From JAWLCQ01 sp041687095 (GTDB lineage Bacteria > Planctomycetota > Phycisphaerae > SM23-33): a stretch of DNA of 15,125 nt. The notes beneath the pieces are model-generated. The model had not been told where the DNA came from, ran no database searches, and was given only the letters and a program-made list of their open reading frames with translations. The DNA lies in assembly GCA_041687095.1 (NCBI GenBank), contig JAWLCQ010000121.1, forward strand, positions 1 through 15,125. The letters are read 5' to 3'. Below, piece by piece: positions 6,959-14,798 of the stretch. The first letter of the stretch is position 1; each line of letters opens with the position of its first letter. A program made the translations under genes and the position numbers.

Positions 6959-7121
6959 TCCAATTTCCCATTGGCAATTTCCAATTGAGGCAGTGCTCCA
7001 TCCCCTTCTTCGCGGCCTTTGTGATCTTTGCGGTGAATTCCGAAGCAGTGTCGGGGTGTGGTACAGTAACGGCGGCCTGAGTGGTTCTCCCTCAATTGGA
7101 AATTGGAAATTGGAAATTGAA
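6959..7121. repeat. Inverted pair of ATTGGAA-type heptamer arrays
   Basis: On the right, 7094-7121 holds four 7-bp units (AATTGGA three times, then AATTGAA). On the left, 6959-6986 read on the minus strand holds four units in the same register (AATTGGA, AATTGCC, AATGGGA, AATTGGA). The segments 6975-6989 and 7091-7105 are perfect 15-bp inverted copies about 100 bases apart. The right array overlaps the 5' end of the nitrilase gene. The arrays are AT-rich in a GC-rich setting. Confidence 0.85.
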
Positions 7122-7979
7122 AATCAGAAGCATCCCCTGACGGGCAAGCTCCGTATCGCGACGTGCCAGTTCTCCGAGACCTGGTCCCCGCTCCGCAACG
7201 CCGCGCTCGTCCGCCGCTACATCGCCCGCGCGAAGCGCGAGCGGTGCGACGTCGTGCACTTCCACGAGTGCGCCCTCAGCGGGTACTGCGGAAAGGTGGG
7301 GGAGAGCGACTACGACTGGGCCGCCCTCCGCGAGGCGACGCTCTCGGTGATGGAGGAGGCGAAGCGGCAGGGGATCTGGGTGGTCCTGGGCAGTTCGCAT
7401 CCGCTCACTCCTCCGCACAAGCCCCACAACAGCCTGTACCTCATCAGCCCCCAGGGGCAGATCGTGGACCGCTACGACAAGCGGTTCTGCATGACCCACG
7501 AGCTGGAGTTCTACACCCCCGGGGACCACTGGGTGGCGTTCGACCTCAACGGGATCCGCTGCGGGCTGCTGATCTGCTTCGACCTGCGCTTCCCCGAGGT
7601 CTACCGTGCTCTGTACCGCCAGGGCGTGCGGGTGATCTTTCAGAGCTTCTACAACGGGCGGATGGACGGGCCCGGGATCCACGAGCACATCATGCCCCAG
7701 ACGGTGGCGGCGCACGCGGGGATGAACGGGATGTGGATCAGCGCCCCGAACAGTTCGGCGCACTACTCGCGGTGGGGCAGCGTGTTCGTAGGCCCCGACG
7801 GGCGCATCGATGGCCGCCTGCCCCGCAACCGCGCGGGGATGATGGTCAACACCGTGGACCTCTCGGAGCCCCGCTACGACCCGGCCGCCCCGTTCCGCGA
7901 CGACGCGATGAACGGCAAGCTCCACAGCGGACAGCCCGTGCAAGGCGACCCGCGGAGCGAGCGGCGGACGGAACTGTGA
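7110..7979 (+). CDS. Nitrilase-superfamily carbon-nitrogen hydrolase
   Basis: This enzyme of about 289 residues would hydrolyse a non-peptide C-N bond in an amide, carbamoyl or nitrile. The complete catalytic triad is visible: Glu53 in HFHECALSGY, Lys124 in DRYDKRF and Cys156 in LLICFDLRFPE (numbered from the start given). The N-terminal strand KLRIATCQF and the later SVFVGPDGRI also fit the family. The start is uncertain. No ATG is near the beginning of similarity (about 7146); a TTG at 7110 inside the heptamer repeat is used here, with CTG at 7137 and GTG at 7056 as alternatives. There is no clear Shine-Dalgarno for any. It follows the alpha/beta hydrolase gene on the same strand and may form a catabolic pair with it. 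The exact branch and substrate are not determined. Confidence 0.88.
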   Translation: MEIENQKHPLTGKLRIATCQFSETWSPLRNAALVRRYIARAKRERCDVVHFHECALSGYCGKVGESDYDWAALREATLSVMEEAKRQGIWVVLGSSHPLTPPHKPHNSLYLISPQGQIVDRYDKRFCMTHELEFYTPGDHWVAFDLNGIRCGLLICFDLRFPEVYRALYRQGVRVIFQSFYNGRMDGPGIHEHIMPQTVAAHAGMNGMWISAPNSSAHYSRWGSVFVGPDGRIDGRLPRNRAGMMVNTVDLSEPRYDPAAPFRDDAMNGKLHSGQPVQGDPRSERRTEL

Positions 7980-7989
7980 GCCGGAAAGA

Positions 7990-8127
7990 GGCACTAGGCA
8001 CTAGGGAATAGGGAATAGGGAATAGGCAGAAGAAGGATGCTTCTCTCGGGCTGTTTCTTCTTCTGTTGCTTTCGCTCTTTCTGCCTATTCCCTAGTGCCT
8101 ATTCCCTAGTGCCTAGTGCCTAGTGCC
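7990..8127. repeat. Inverted pair of GGCACTA/GGGAATA heptamer arrays
   Basis: The left arm (7990-8031, plus) reads GGCACTA twice, GGGAATA three times, then GGCAGAA. The right arm (8079-8127, minus) reads GGCACTA three times, GGGAATA, GGCACTA, GGGAATA, then GGCAGAA. A pyrimidine-rich loop of 47 bases separates them. The arms could form a long hairpin between convergent genes and serve as a bidirectional terminator. Because 7 is not a multiple of 3, the repeated TAG falls in all three frames on both strands. The stop codon of the minus-strand gene (8120-8122) lies inside the array. Confidence 0.9.
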
Positions 8128-9508
8128 TGGTGCCAGTCCGGTCCCACTCCAGCATCGCCGCGAAGAGCACGCCCGCTCCGTCCACCGCGTCGTAGCGGTT
8201 CTCCCCGGGGTGCGTGCGGAACAGGCCGTCGTAGCGCAGCGTCGCGACCGCGTGGTCGAGGACGTCGGCGGCCAGCGTGCGGAGGTCGGGACGGGCGAGC
8301 GCCGAGGCGGCGGCGAGGAGGAAGTGCGCGGCGTATCCGTACTGCTCGGCGTAGGCCCCTTGGCCATTGCGGGGCGGCAGGGCGTTCTGCAGGGCTTGGG
8401 CCCAACGCTCGGTCCCCTCGCGGAAGATGGCCTCCCCCGTCGATCGGTACAACTGGACGCACGCGAGGGCGAGGTGGAAGGGGTAGTCGTGCGTGGGGAA
8501 CAGGGGCTCCCAGAACTCGCTATGATCCCCCGGCTGCCAGGTGGTTTGCTTCGGGCCGGTGACCGGCTGCCCGTCCTCGACCGACAGCTTGCCCCAGTAA
8601 CGCCCGGAGCGTTCGTCCCATCCGTGCCGCAGATACGCCCCGACGCCCTCGGCGGCCATGTGCAGCAGCTCGTCGCCCCCGCACAGCACGCGGGCGTGCA
8701 GGAGGCACATCGCCCACAGGCCGATCTCCGTCGTGCACACCCGCGAGTCCCACCGCCCGTAATCAGGCTCGTTCCGCACCAGCCCGCTCGGTCCGCGATG
8801 CGAAGCGCTGTAGCGGGCGATCCGCAGGGCGAGATCCCTCGCCTCCGCGTCGCCCTCGCGGGCGAAGAGGAAGGCGAGCGACTCCGCCAACACCCCGCCG
8901 GCCTCCAGAAACGCGTGGCCCTTCCGCCCGTCCGCGTGGCGATTGAAGGCCCCGGTGCTCGCGTCGTAGACGTGCCGCTCGCCCATGGCGCGGATGGCGG
9001 CGGCGGTGACGGCGGGGCTGGCTCGCCACAGCAGGTCCCAGGCGGGCGTGAGGGGGCGGGCCTCGTGCAGCGAACCGTCCTCGGTCGCCATGTCCACGGG
9101 CACCGGGTCCTCGGTGCCGAGGAACCGCAGCACGCACTCGCGCTCAGGGCAGTAGAAGTAGTGGTTGCCCCACAGCAGCAGCCCCGTGGGGGCGGCGCAG
9201 CGGCGGAGGTACTCGTCGATGTACGCGTCGGCGGACTGCGCGTAGCGGTCCTCCCCCGTCGCCTCGCTCAACGTCACCGCCGCCTGCAGCAGGGGCCCGT
9301 CCCAGTAGAGCGACACGCCCCGCGGAGCGTCGATGTTGCGGTACACGCGCTTGCCCACGACGGGGTCGCCCGCGGGGTAGTCCAGCGTGTCGAGGTCAAG
9401 CGAGGCCTTCCACATCGCCTTCGCACCGCGGGGGTGGGCGGTGGCCGGGGCGAGGAATCGGTCAAAGTGCTCACGGACCAGCGAAAGGTATCCGGGGTTG
9501 TTCTGCAT
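8120..9508 (-). CDS. Probable (alpha/alpha)6-barrel carbohydrate-active protein
   Basis: The 462-residue product has no signal peptide or membrane segment and is rich in helical pairs with aromatic and acidic motifs: SLYWDGPLLQAAVTLSEAT (66-84), LLWGNHYFY (111-119), TPAWDLLWRA (154-163), EAGGVLAESLAFLF (202-215) and DHSEFWEPLFPTHDYPFHLAL (around 328-348). This layout suits six-hairpin glycosidase or lyase folds, but no family signature is certain and no catalytic residue can be assigned. The start at 9508 has a poor ribosome site. The last three residues (Thr-Arg-His) and the stop codon are encoded by the heptamer array, so the C-terminus may have been reset by the repeat. It is convergent with the nitrilase gene and downstream of two PEP-CTERM genes. 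Confidence 0.7.
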   Translation of the reverse strand: MQNNPGYLSLVREHFDRFLAPATAHPRGAKAMWKASLDLDTLDYPAGDPVVGKRVYRNIDAPRGVSLYWDGPLLQAAVTLSEATGEDRYAQSADAYIDEYLRRCAAPTGLLLWGNHYFYCPERECVLRFLGTEDPVPVDMATEDGSLHEARPLTPAWDLLWRASPAVTAAAIRAMGERHVYDASTGAFNRHADGRKGHAFLEAGGVLAESLAFLFAREGDAEARDLALRIARYSASHRGPSGLVRNEPDYGRWDSRVCTTEIGLWAMCLLHARVLCGGDELLHMAAEGVGAYLRHGWDERSGRYWGKLSVEDGQPVTGPKQTTWQPGDHSEFWEPLFPTHDYPFHLALACVQLYRSTGEAIFREGTERWAQALQNALPPRNGQGAYAEQYGYAAHFLLAAASALARPDLRTLAADVLDHAVATLRYDGLFRTHPGENRYDAVDGAGVLFAAMLEWDRTGTRH

Positions 9509-9568
9509 GCGGCGGATTATGCCGCGCTACCGCCCGCAGGGGAAGAGCAGGTGAAATTGCAGGGATCG

Positions 9569-9603
9569 GGTGCCACGGCTGCGCTGTTTGCAGCCGTGTC
9601 CCC
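9569..9603 (+). repeat. Single REP-like hairpin, third copy of the 2176-2279 family
   Basis: GGGTGCCAC is followed by a perfect 8-bp stem (9574-9581 with 9591-9598) around a 9-base loop containing GCTGTTT. Head and loop match the two halves of 2176-2279, while the stem sequence differs (CACGGCTG here), so the structure is kept with changed bases. It lies between two minus-strand genes. Confidence 0.75.
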
Positions 9604-9616
9604 TGACAGCAAAGAA

Positions 9617-9646
9617 GCGGACCGCCCGAGGGTTCGGACGGTCCGC
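9617..9646 (-). terminator. Intrinsic-type terminator after the PEP-CTERM pair
   Basis: A perfect 8-bp GC stem (9617-9624 with 9639-9646) and 14-base loop begins 25 bases past the stop of the downstream PEP-CTERM gene. On the minus strand it is followed directly by TTCTTT (9611-9616). This is the most conventional terminator in the window. Confidence 0.65.
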
Positions 9647-9670
9647 GGAAGTCTGGTGGAACCGGGGCGG

Positions 9671-10516
9671 TCAGCGTCGGCCGCGCCGTCGCAACAGCAG
9701 CGGAACCCCCGCCGCCAGCAGCGCCATCATCCCGGGCTCGGGCGTGATGTGCTTGTCCTTGCTGATGACGACCTCCTGCTGATCGTTCAGGGCGAACGTC
9801 CACTGCAGGATCGCCGCCGCGTTGCCCGTGTAGGGCCCGACGGTATCGGCGAGGAGGATGGGCGCCCCGTCGTTGAGTCGCGCCAGCATGCCCGTCGCCT
9901 CTCCGACCTCGTAGTGGTCCGGAGTGATCGAGGCCACCGTCTCCGACATCCACGCCGACCCCGCATCCAACTGCTCCAGGCGGTTAAAGCCGTTCGCCCC
10001 GTCCAGGAACACCCGCAGCGTGTCGTCCGACGCATCGCCGCCGAGGTCCAGGTCCGTGTACTGGAAGAAGTGCAGCACCATGGCCGCCCCGCTGATGTTG
10101 CGGAGGCTGATCGTCTCCCCGATGTCCGACGTCCCGGTGCCCAGCGGCCCGCCGTCCAGGCCCAGGTTCACCTCGACCCGCAGGCCCGCCGTGATGCTCT
10201 CGTACACGAGATGGGCCGTGTCGTTCCGCGAGTCGTCGAAGGGGTTGGTGTCGGACAGCGTGATGAGCGGGGCGGACAGCGTGTGGATGCCCTGCTCCGG
10301 GGCCGTATCCCCCACGCGGACCCAGAACCACTGCCGCGCCAACTGGCCCACGCCCTCGACGGTCCAGTCGTACATGCCCGCGTCGCTGTTGGGGTCGATG
10401 CGGACCTGCGAGTTCGTGTCCTCGAGCACCAGGGCGGCGGGGGCGGCGACGGACAGCGTCAGCAGCACGGCCGCACAAGCCCACAACCCCGGAATCCTGC
10501 GTCTCTCTTTCACCAC
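9671..10516 (-). CDS. PEP-CTERM-anchored secreted protein (downstream paralog)
   Basis: The 281-residue exported protein has a basic N-terminus and hydrophobic signal segment (about 9-29, likely cut near APAALV), a beta-rich body, and a C-terminal sorting tail: PEP at 259-261, hydrophobic stretch 262-275, then RRRGRR. Such tails are recognised by an exosortase, not encoded here. The body aligns with the adjacent gene product throughout: QWFWVRVG (62-69), EQGIHTL, HFFQYTDLDL (149-158) and GPYTGNAAAILQWTF. The start is GTG at 10516 (a second GTG follows immediately), with GGGAG and AGGAGA just upstream. It lies 63 bases after its paralog, probably in one transcript, and is followed by a hairpin with TTCTTT. 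The function of the body is unknown. Confidence 0.87.
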   Translation of the reverse strand: MVKERRRIPGLWACAAVLLTLSVAAPAALVLEDTNSQVRIDPNSDAGMYDWTVEGVGQLARQWFWVRVGDTAPEQGIHTLSAPLITLSDTNPFDDSRNDTAHLVYESITAGLRVEVNLGLDGGPLGTGTSDIGETISLRNISGAAMVLHFFQYTDLDLGGDASDDTLRVFLDGANGFNRLEQLDAGSAWMSETVASITPDHYEVGEATGMLARLNDGAPILLADTVGPYTGNAAAILQWTFALNDQQEVVISKDKHITPEPGMMALLAAGVPLLLRRRGRR

Positions 10517-10579
10517 CGTCTCCCTTTCTCCTGGGGCATGCTCGCTCTCTCGCCTCCGTTGCCGTTCCGATCGTGCGGG

Positions 10580-11437
10580 TCAGTCCCTTCGCCGCCGTGG
10601 CCGCCGCGCGGCCAGGGCAAGTGCGCCCATGGCGAGCAGCACCGCCGTGGCGGGCTCGGGGACGGGCGCGGTGAAGGGCGTGATGGACTCGACGATGCTG
10701 ATCTGCTGCGACTTGCCGGGCGCCAGGGAGAAGCTCCACTGCAGCCCCCAGGTCATGTCGCCCGCCGGGAGGGGCCCGGCGATGTCGTTCAGCGTAGTGG
10801 GCAGGCCGTCCTGCAGCGAGTTCAGCAGGGCCAAACCGGGCGAGACCTGCCAGTGGCTGGGCGTGCCGGTGGCGCTGACGGCGAGCGAGGAGGTGGGCCC
10901 GAACGTGCCGTTCTGCACCGCCCGGTTGCCGCCGAAGATCTCGGCCGCGTCGAGTCCGAGCTTCGTGCCGTTCTGCAGGTCGGCGTCGACGTACTGGAAG
11001 AAGTCGAGGTTCTTCGTCTGCGTCCCGCGGTTGGTGATCTCGACGAGGGCGACGAGGTTCGCCCGCCCCGAGCCCGCGGACGCCCCGCTGAGCTGGAAGC
11101 GAAGGTCCATGCGGAGGTCGCTGTTGTCGTAGCGGACCAGCAGCGTGTCCTTGCCCGGGTCGGTGTTGGTGTTGGTCAGCGCGTAGAGGGGGGCAGGGTT
11201 GATCGTGTCGACGGACTGCTCCCCGCCGCTGCTACCCACGCGATACCAGAACCACTGCCGCGAAAGGTAGTCGGTGCCATCCACCTTCCATGTGGTCATC
11301 CCGGCCGACGAGGACAGGTCGAACGCCGCTTCGGCGTTGCGGTCCTGCAGGGTAACGATGGCGGCGTGCAGAGGGCAGACCGTCATCGCGGCGACCATCG
11401 CCGCCACCGACCATGCGGTCCTTCGAATGCCCGTCAT
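10580..11437 (-). CDS. PEP-CTERM-anchored secreted protein (upstream paralog)
   Basis: The 285-residue exported protein has a signal segment (about 9-26, ending CPLHAA) and a PEP-CTERM tail: PEP at 260-262, hydrophobic 263-277, then ARRPRRRRD. It is a clear paralog of the next gene product, sharing QWFWYRVG (61-68), DFFQYVDADL (145-154) and LQWSFSLAPGKSQQISIVESIT near the end, with similar spacing. The start at 11437 is chosen over an upstream open extension because AAGGAGGAGG (11445-11454) lies at good spacing and the signal peptide begins there. It leads a likely two-gene operon. The body is beta-rich with no recognised enzyme motif; a surface or matrix role is the usual inference for such proteins. 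Confidence 0.9.
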   Translation of the reverse strand: MTGIRRTAWSVAAMVAAMTVCPLHAAIVTLQDRNAEAAFDLSSSAGMTTWKVDGTDYLSRQWFWYRVGSSGGEQSVDTINPAPLYALTNTNTDPGKDTLLVRYDNSDLRMDLRFQLSGASAGSGRANLVALVEITNRGTQTKNLDFFQYVDADLQNGTKLGLDAAEIFGGNRAVQNGTFGPTSSLAVSATGTPSHWQVSPGLALLNSLQDGLPTTLNDIAGPLPAGDMTWGLQWSFSLAPGKSQQISIVESITPFTAPVPEPATAVLLAMGALALAARRPRRRRD

Positions 11438-12093
11438 GTTGAGCCTCCTCCTTGCCCGGACGGTATGCCTCACGCAACCGTTCGGGGCGCCGGGGCGGTG
11501 GGCGACCATTCTGTGAGCAAAAACCCACCGCGGGCCGGACACGTCATTTCGATTCTGAGCCAATGCGAAGCGTTGTGAATAGAGCCACAGAGGGGAAAAG
11601 GAAGGAGGAATGCGAGCCGGTGCAGCCTCCTCCGGCACCCGTCTGCGGGCCTCGCGGCTGAGCGGCCGCGGGCGGAGTGGATACCGCCACCCACACTACA
11701 CTCGTTACATCTTACCACGCTTCCCAGGTCCGTCAAGTGCGATCCTAGAAAAGAAAAATTAGTACGACCAAAGTTCGGATGGCGTCCGCAGCGTCACCGC
11801 CCGGGCGGCACATCCGTTGGATCGGTCGATTCCGGCCTCGCCGTTACGTGCAGAGGAAAGCTTTCTTGTGGCGTCTCTCGGGATGTGTTCTGGGTAAAGC
11901 ATTGCAATTAAAGAGTTTATATATTTGGCTTTGTTTTGAACGCGCGGGCTGCATTGCCGCGGACCCCGCGCAAATGGCTTTGTTCTGCAGGGCCCGGTCA
12001 CGGGAGTCCGTCTGCTTCAGCCTGCTGGCGTTGCCGAAGGCGTGAACGGTTCTCTTCTGCATGGGACCGGCCGGGCCGGAGGGGGCCGGACGC
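11438..12093. other. 656-bp spacer with AT-rich pocket and repeats
   Basis: No secure gene is seen. A 50-codon frame at 11610-11762 follows AAGGAAGGAGGA, but its product is Arg/Ser-rich with no recognisable feature. From about 11700 to 11940 the base composition turns markedly AT-rich against the surrounding sequence, including TTTATATATTTGG (11915-11928). Control elements for the PEP-CTERM operon may lie in 11438-11700, though no confident promoter was found. Confidence 0.5.
11925..11988 (-). repeat. Two AACAAAGCCA-type repeat units, 49 bp apart
   Basis: On the minus strand, AGAACAAAGCCAT (11974-11986) and AAAACAAAGCCAA (11925-11937) share the core AACAAAGCCA. The sequence between is unrelated. 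From memory, this type of unit recurs between genes in planctomycete assemblies, where it produces peptide shadows such as QNKA or CKTKP. That is recollection and has not been checked. Confidence 0.5.
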
Positions 12094-14682
12094 TCAGCGG
12101 CTGGGGATCTCCTGCCCCAGCCGCAGGGGCTTGCCGGTTTCGTAGAGGGCGCGGCGGGCGGTGAGCAGGCGGGCGAGGTCGGGGCGTTGGAGGGCTTCGG
12201 CGAGGCGGGCGCCCTTGGCGGCGGTGGCGGCGGCGAGGTCGAAGCGGCCGGTTTCGGCGAGGGCGGCGGCGAGGGCGTCCTGGACCCGGGGGTCCTTGCC
12301 ATTGGTGCGGCGGTCCCACTCGTGGGCGAGACGGAGGGCCTCGGGCCCGTCGCGGACGCTGTCATCGTCGGCCCCGGCGAGCAGCAGGGCGAGCAGGGCG
12401 GCCGGCTCGACCCAGTCGGGGCGGAGTTCGAGCGTGCGGCGGAGGCGGGAGGCGGCGGGGGCGTAGCGGGCACGGTCCAGGAGCAGTCGTGCGAAGTCGA
12501 AGTGCACGTGCGGGTCCGTCAGTCGGTCCGCGGACGACTCGTAAAGGGCGAGGGCCTCATCGGTCTTGCCGTGTCGGCCGAGGACTTCGGCGAGGGTGGC
12601 GCGGGCCTCGGGGTCGTTGGGATCGGAGGCGACGGCGGCGCGGAAGGCGGGGAGGGCGTCGTCGGGTCGATTCTGCAGGATGCGGGCCCATCCGAGGTGG
12701 ATGTGGGCCTGGACGAATCGCGGGCGCAGCTCCAGGGCGCGGAGGAACAGGGGCTCGGACCCGGCGGGATCGGGCGGTTGGTTGCGGAGGAGGACCATGC
12801 CCAGATCGTACAGGCTGTTGACGTCCCAGGGGTTGAGGGCGAGCACGCGGCGGAGTTCGGCGGCGGCGAGGTCGAGGCGGCGTTGCCCCAGGAGCGACTG
12901 CGAGAGCTGGTAGTGGTACATGGAGCAGCGGCCGGGGAGGCGACGGGTGAGATTCTCGAACTGCCCCCTCGCCTCCGCGAAGCTGCCGCGGGCATTCTCC
13001 AGCCACCCCAGGCGTTCGCGGAGGTTCAGGTCGTCGGGCCACCGCTGCACCGCAGCCGCCAGGGCGTCGCGCTCGCGCTGCAGGGCGTCGGGCGTAACGC
13101 CGCCGGCGGTCTCCTCCACCCGCTGCTGCTGGCGGAGGACGTGGGCTTCGTGGTCGAGCTGCCGCGTGAAGGGCGGGCGGGAGATCATGTTCAGCATCAT
13201 GCGGGCCATGGCGCCGACCTCGGTGCTGGAGAGGGCGAGGAGGCGGGAGGCGTCGGCGAACGAGGGGGGGGATGGCGGAAGACCCTGGCCGCGCAGTCGC
13301 TCGGGCAGGGCGGCGGCGACGTGCGGGAACAGCTCCCGGGCGGCGAGGTAGTTGCCTGCGAACGTCAGGTGCACGTGCTCGTGGAGCACCTCCTCCCCGG
13401 CGATGCCCTGGGGGCTCGCGGCGGCGAGGGCGCGGGCGACGTCGACGAGCTGCACGTGCTCGCCCGCCTGGTCGGGCAGTTGGCGGAGGATGTCGTTGAG
13501 CGTGCTGTCGCAGCGGAAGCGAAGTGCGTCGAGGTCGCGGGCGAGGGTGAAGTGGCGGCGGGCGGAGTCGGGGTCGTTGCGCTGCAGGTGGAGCTGCGCG
13601 ATGCGGTAGTGCAGGTCGGCGTACTGGTCGTCGAGGGCGAGGGCGGCGGCGTAGTGCTGGGCGGCGGTATCGAGGTCGGCGTTTCGCCTCGCGGCCTCCC
13701 CGGCGGCGAAGGCGGTGTCCCAGCGTTGGCGGTCGGTGTCGGAGAGGCCTTGGCGGTGGACGGAGGCGAAGGGCGGGCAGTCCTTGAGATTGGTGGCGAC
13801 GGTGCACAGCAGGACGCGGGCGTTGCGGTCGGCGGCGAGGTCGCAGAGGTCCTGGAGGTTGGCGCGGAACTGGGCGTAGGCGGTCTGGAGGCGGGGATCG
13901 TCGCGGGGCACGAGGTTGTCCACGAACATCTCCATGCCCTCGAACTCGCGCGGGGACTGGCGGGCGGGGGCGAGTCGGCGAAGGGTGTTGGAGAGGAGTT
14001 GCCCGGTCCGGGTTCCCCGCAGGGCGATACCGCTTCGCAGCAGCCACCGCTGTGGGGTGAAGGAGCGGAACACCGTCCCGGGGCCATAGGGCCCCACGAC
14101 TTCGTTGTTGCCCGCGTAGACGATGAACAGGTCGGGCTCGTGCCTGGCGCAGTCCTGGGCGATGGTGAGCGCGACGTGGGAGTTGATGGCGACGGTGGCG
14201 GCGTTGACGACCTCGAAGCGGACCTGGGGGAACTGCTCGCGGAGCATGGCCTCGAGGATGCGGCAGAAGGCGAGGCTGTAGCGGGGCGTCCCGAACGCCG
14301 CCGAGCCACCCAGCACGAAGATGCGGTAGGCGTCGTGGGGCTTGTCGGCGGATAGGAGGCAGGGGGCGGTGGGGCGCGACTGCTCCGGCGGGAAGAACCG
14401 CCACCCGAACCGCTCGTTGGTGGTGTACGCCTCCCCCTCCCCGACCGGAACCAGGAAGGCCGTCTCGATCCCGTAGTCCGCCAGGCGGAGCCCGCCCTCC
14501 AGGCCCGCCAGCACGAGCAGCGGCCCCAGCACCATCAGCGCGGCGCGCATCGCCCACTTCCGCCACCCCCTCAGGCGGGGGGAAGGGCGGGGGGACGAAC
14601 TCGCCGGCCGCGGGGCGGGCGCTTCGCTCCCGCACCGGCGATCCTTGCTCGCGCTGTCGCGTCGCTGCTTCCTCCGGGACAT
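12094..14682 (-). CDS. Membrane-anchored SGNH-like hydrolase/TPR protein
   Basis: The 862-residue protein has a basic, Ser/Pro-rich N-terminus, one membrane segment (about 46-64) and a probable extracytoplasmic remainder. An SGNH/GDSL-like domain is visible: block I VLGGSAAFG (123-131, Ser127), block III YAGNNEVVG (189-197, Asn192/193) and block V EHVHLTFAGN (435-444, His438, with Glu435 where Asp is usual). A TPR-like helical pair (about 323-385) sits between blocks III and V. The C-terminal half (about 545-840) is a run of TPR motifs, for example around 600-620, 640-660, 670-690 and 700-720, implying a protein-binding scaffold. The start at 14682 has AGGGAG at 14690-14695. The substrate is unknown; related planctomycete proteins have the same layout. 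The gene stands alone, with long spacers on both sides. Confidence 0.87.
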   Translation of the reverse strand: MSRRKQRRDSASKDRRCGSEAPAPRPASSSPRPSPRLRGWRKWAMRAALMVLGPLLVLAGLEGGLRLADYGIETAFLVPVGEGEAYTTNERFGWRFFPPEQSRPTAPCLLSADKPHDAYRIFVLGGSAAFGTPRYSLAFCRILEAMLREQFPQVRFEVVNAATVAINSHVALTIAQDCARHEPDLFIVYAGNNEVVGPYGPGTVFRSFTPQRWLLRSGIALRGTRTGQLLSNTLRRLAPARQSPREFEGMEMFVDNLVPRDDPRLQTAYAQFRANLQDLCDLAADRNARVLLCTVATNLKDCPPFASVHRQGLSDTDRQRWDTAFAAGEAARRNADLDTAAQHYAAALALDDQYADLHYRIAQLHLQRNDPDSARRHFTLARDLDALRFRCDSTLNDILRQLPDQAGEHVQLVDVARALAAASPQGIAGEEVLHEHVHLTFAGNYLAARELFPHVAAALPERLRGQGLPPSPPSFADASRLLALSSTEVGAMARMMLNMISRPPFTRQLDHEAHVLRQQQRVEETAGGVTPDALQRERDALAAAVQRWPDDLNLRERLGWLENARGSFAEARGQFENLTRRLPGRCSMYHYQLSQSLLGQRRLDLAAAELRRVLALNPWDVNSLYDLGMVLLRNQPPDPAGSEPLFLRALELRPRFVQAHIHLGWARILQNRPDDALPAFRAAVASDPNDPEARATLAEVLGRHGKTDEALALYESSADRLTDPHVHFDFARLLLDRARYAPAASRLRRTLELRPDWVEPAALLALLLAGADDDSVRDGPEALRLAHEWDRRTNGKDPRVQDALAAALAETGRFDLAAATAAKGARLAEALQRPDLARLLTARRALYETGKPLRLGQEIPSR

Positions 14683-14798
14683 GCCGTATGCTCCCTGTCG
14701 CTGGGGTCCGAGTTCCGATGATACCCCGGCGCCGCCGAATCCGGGAGCCCGTTTCCGGATGGGAGCTTGAAGGGTGAAGGGTTCACGGCCTCAATGCC

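Noticed and set aside
7990..8127. Heptamer inverted repeat considered as insertion-sequence ends
   Set aside because: The DNA between the arms is only 47 bases and non-coding, and no target-site duplication is visible.
8123..11578. 1151-codon plus-strand open frame
   Set aside because: It runs antisense through three supported minus-strand genes, has Arg/Val/Gly/Asp-rich composition and no recognisable domain.
11610..11762. 50-codon plus-strand frame after a purine-rich AAGGAAGGAGGA
   Set aside because: Spacing to the ATG is too short for the best part of the motif, the product is Arg/Ser-rich without features, and it lies in a likely leader or promoter region.
12061..14355. 764-codon plus-strand open frame
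   Set aside because: It is Gly/Glu/Val-rich and antisense to the SGNH/TPR gene, whose motifs are clear on the other strand.
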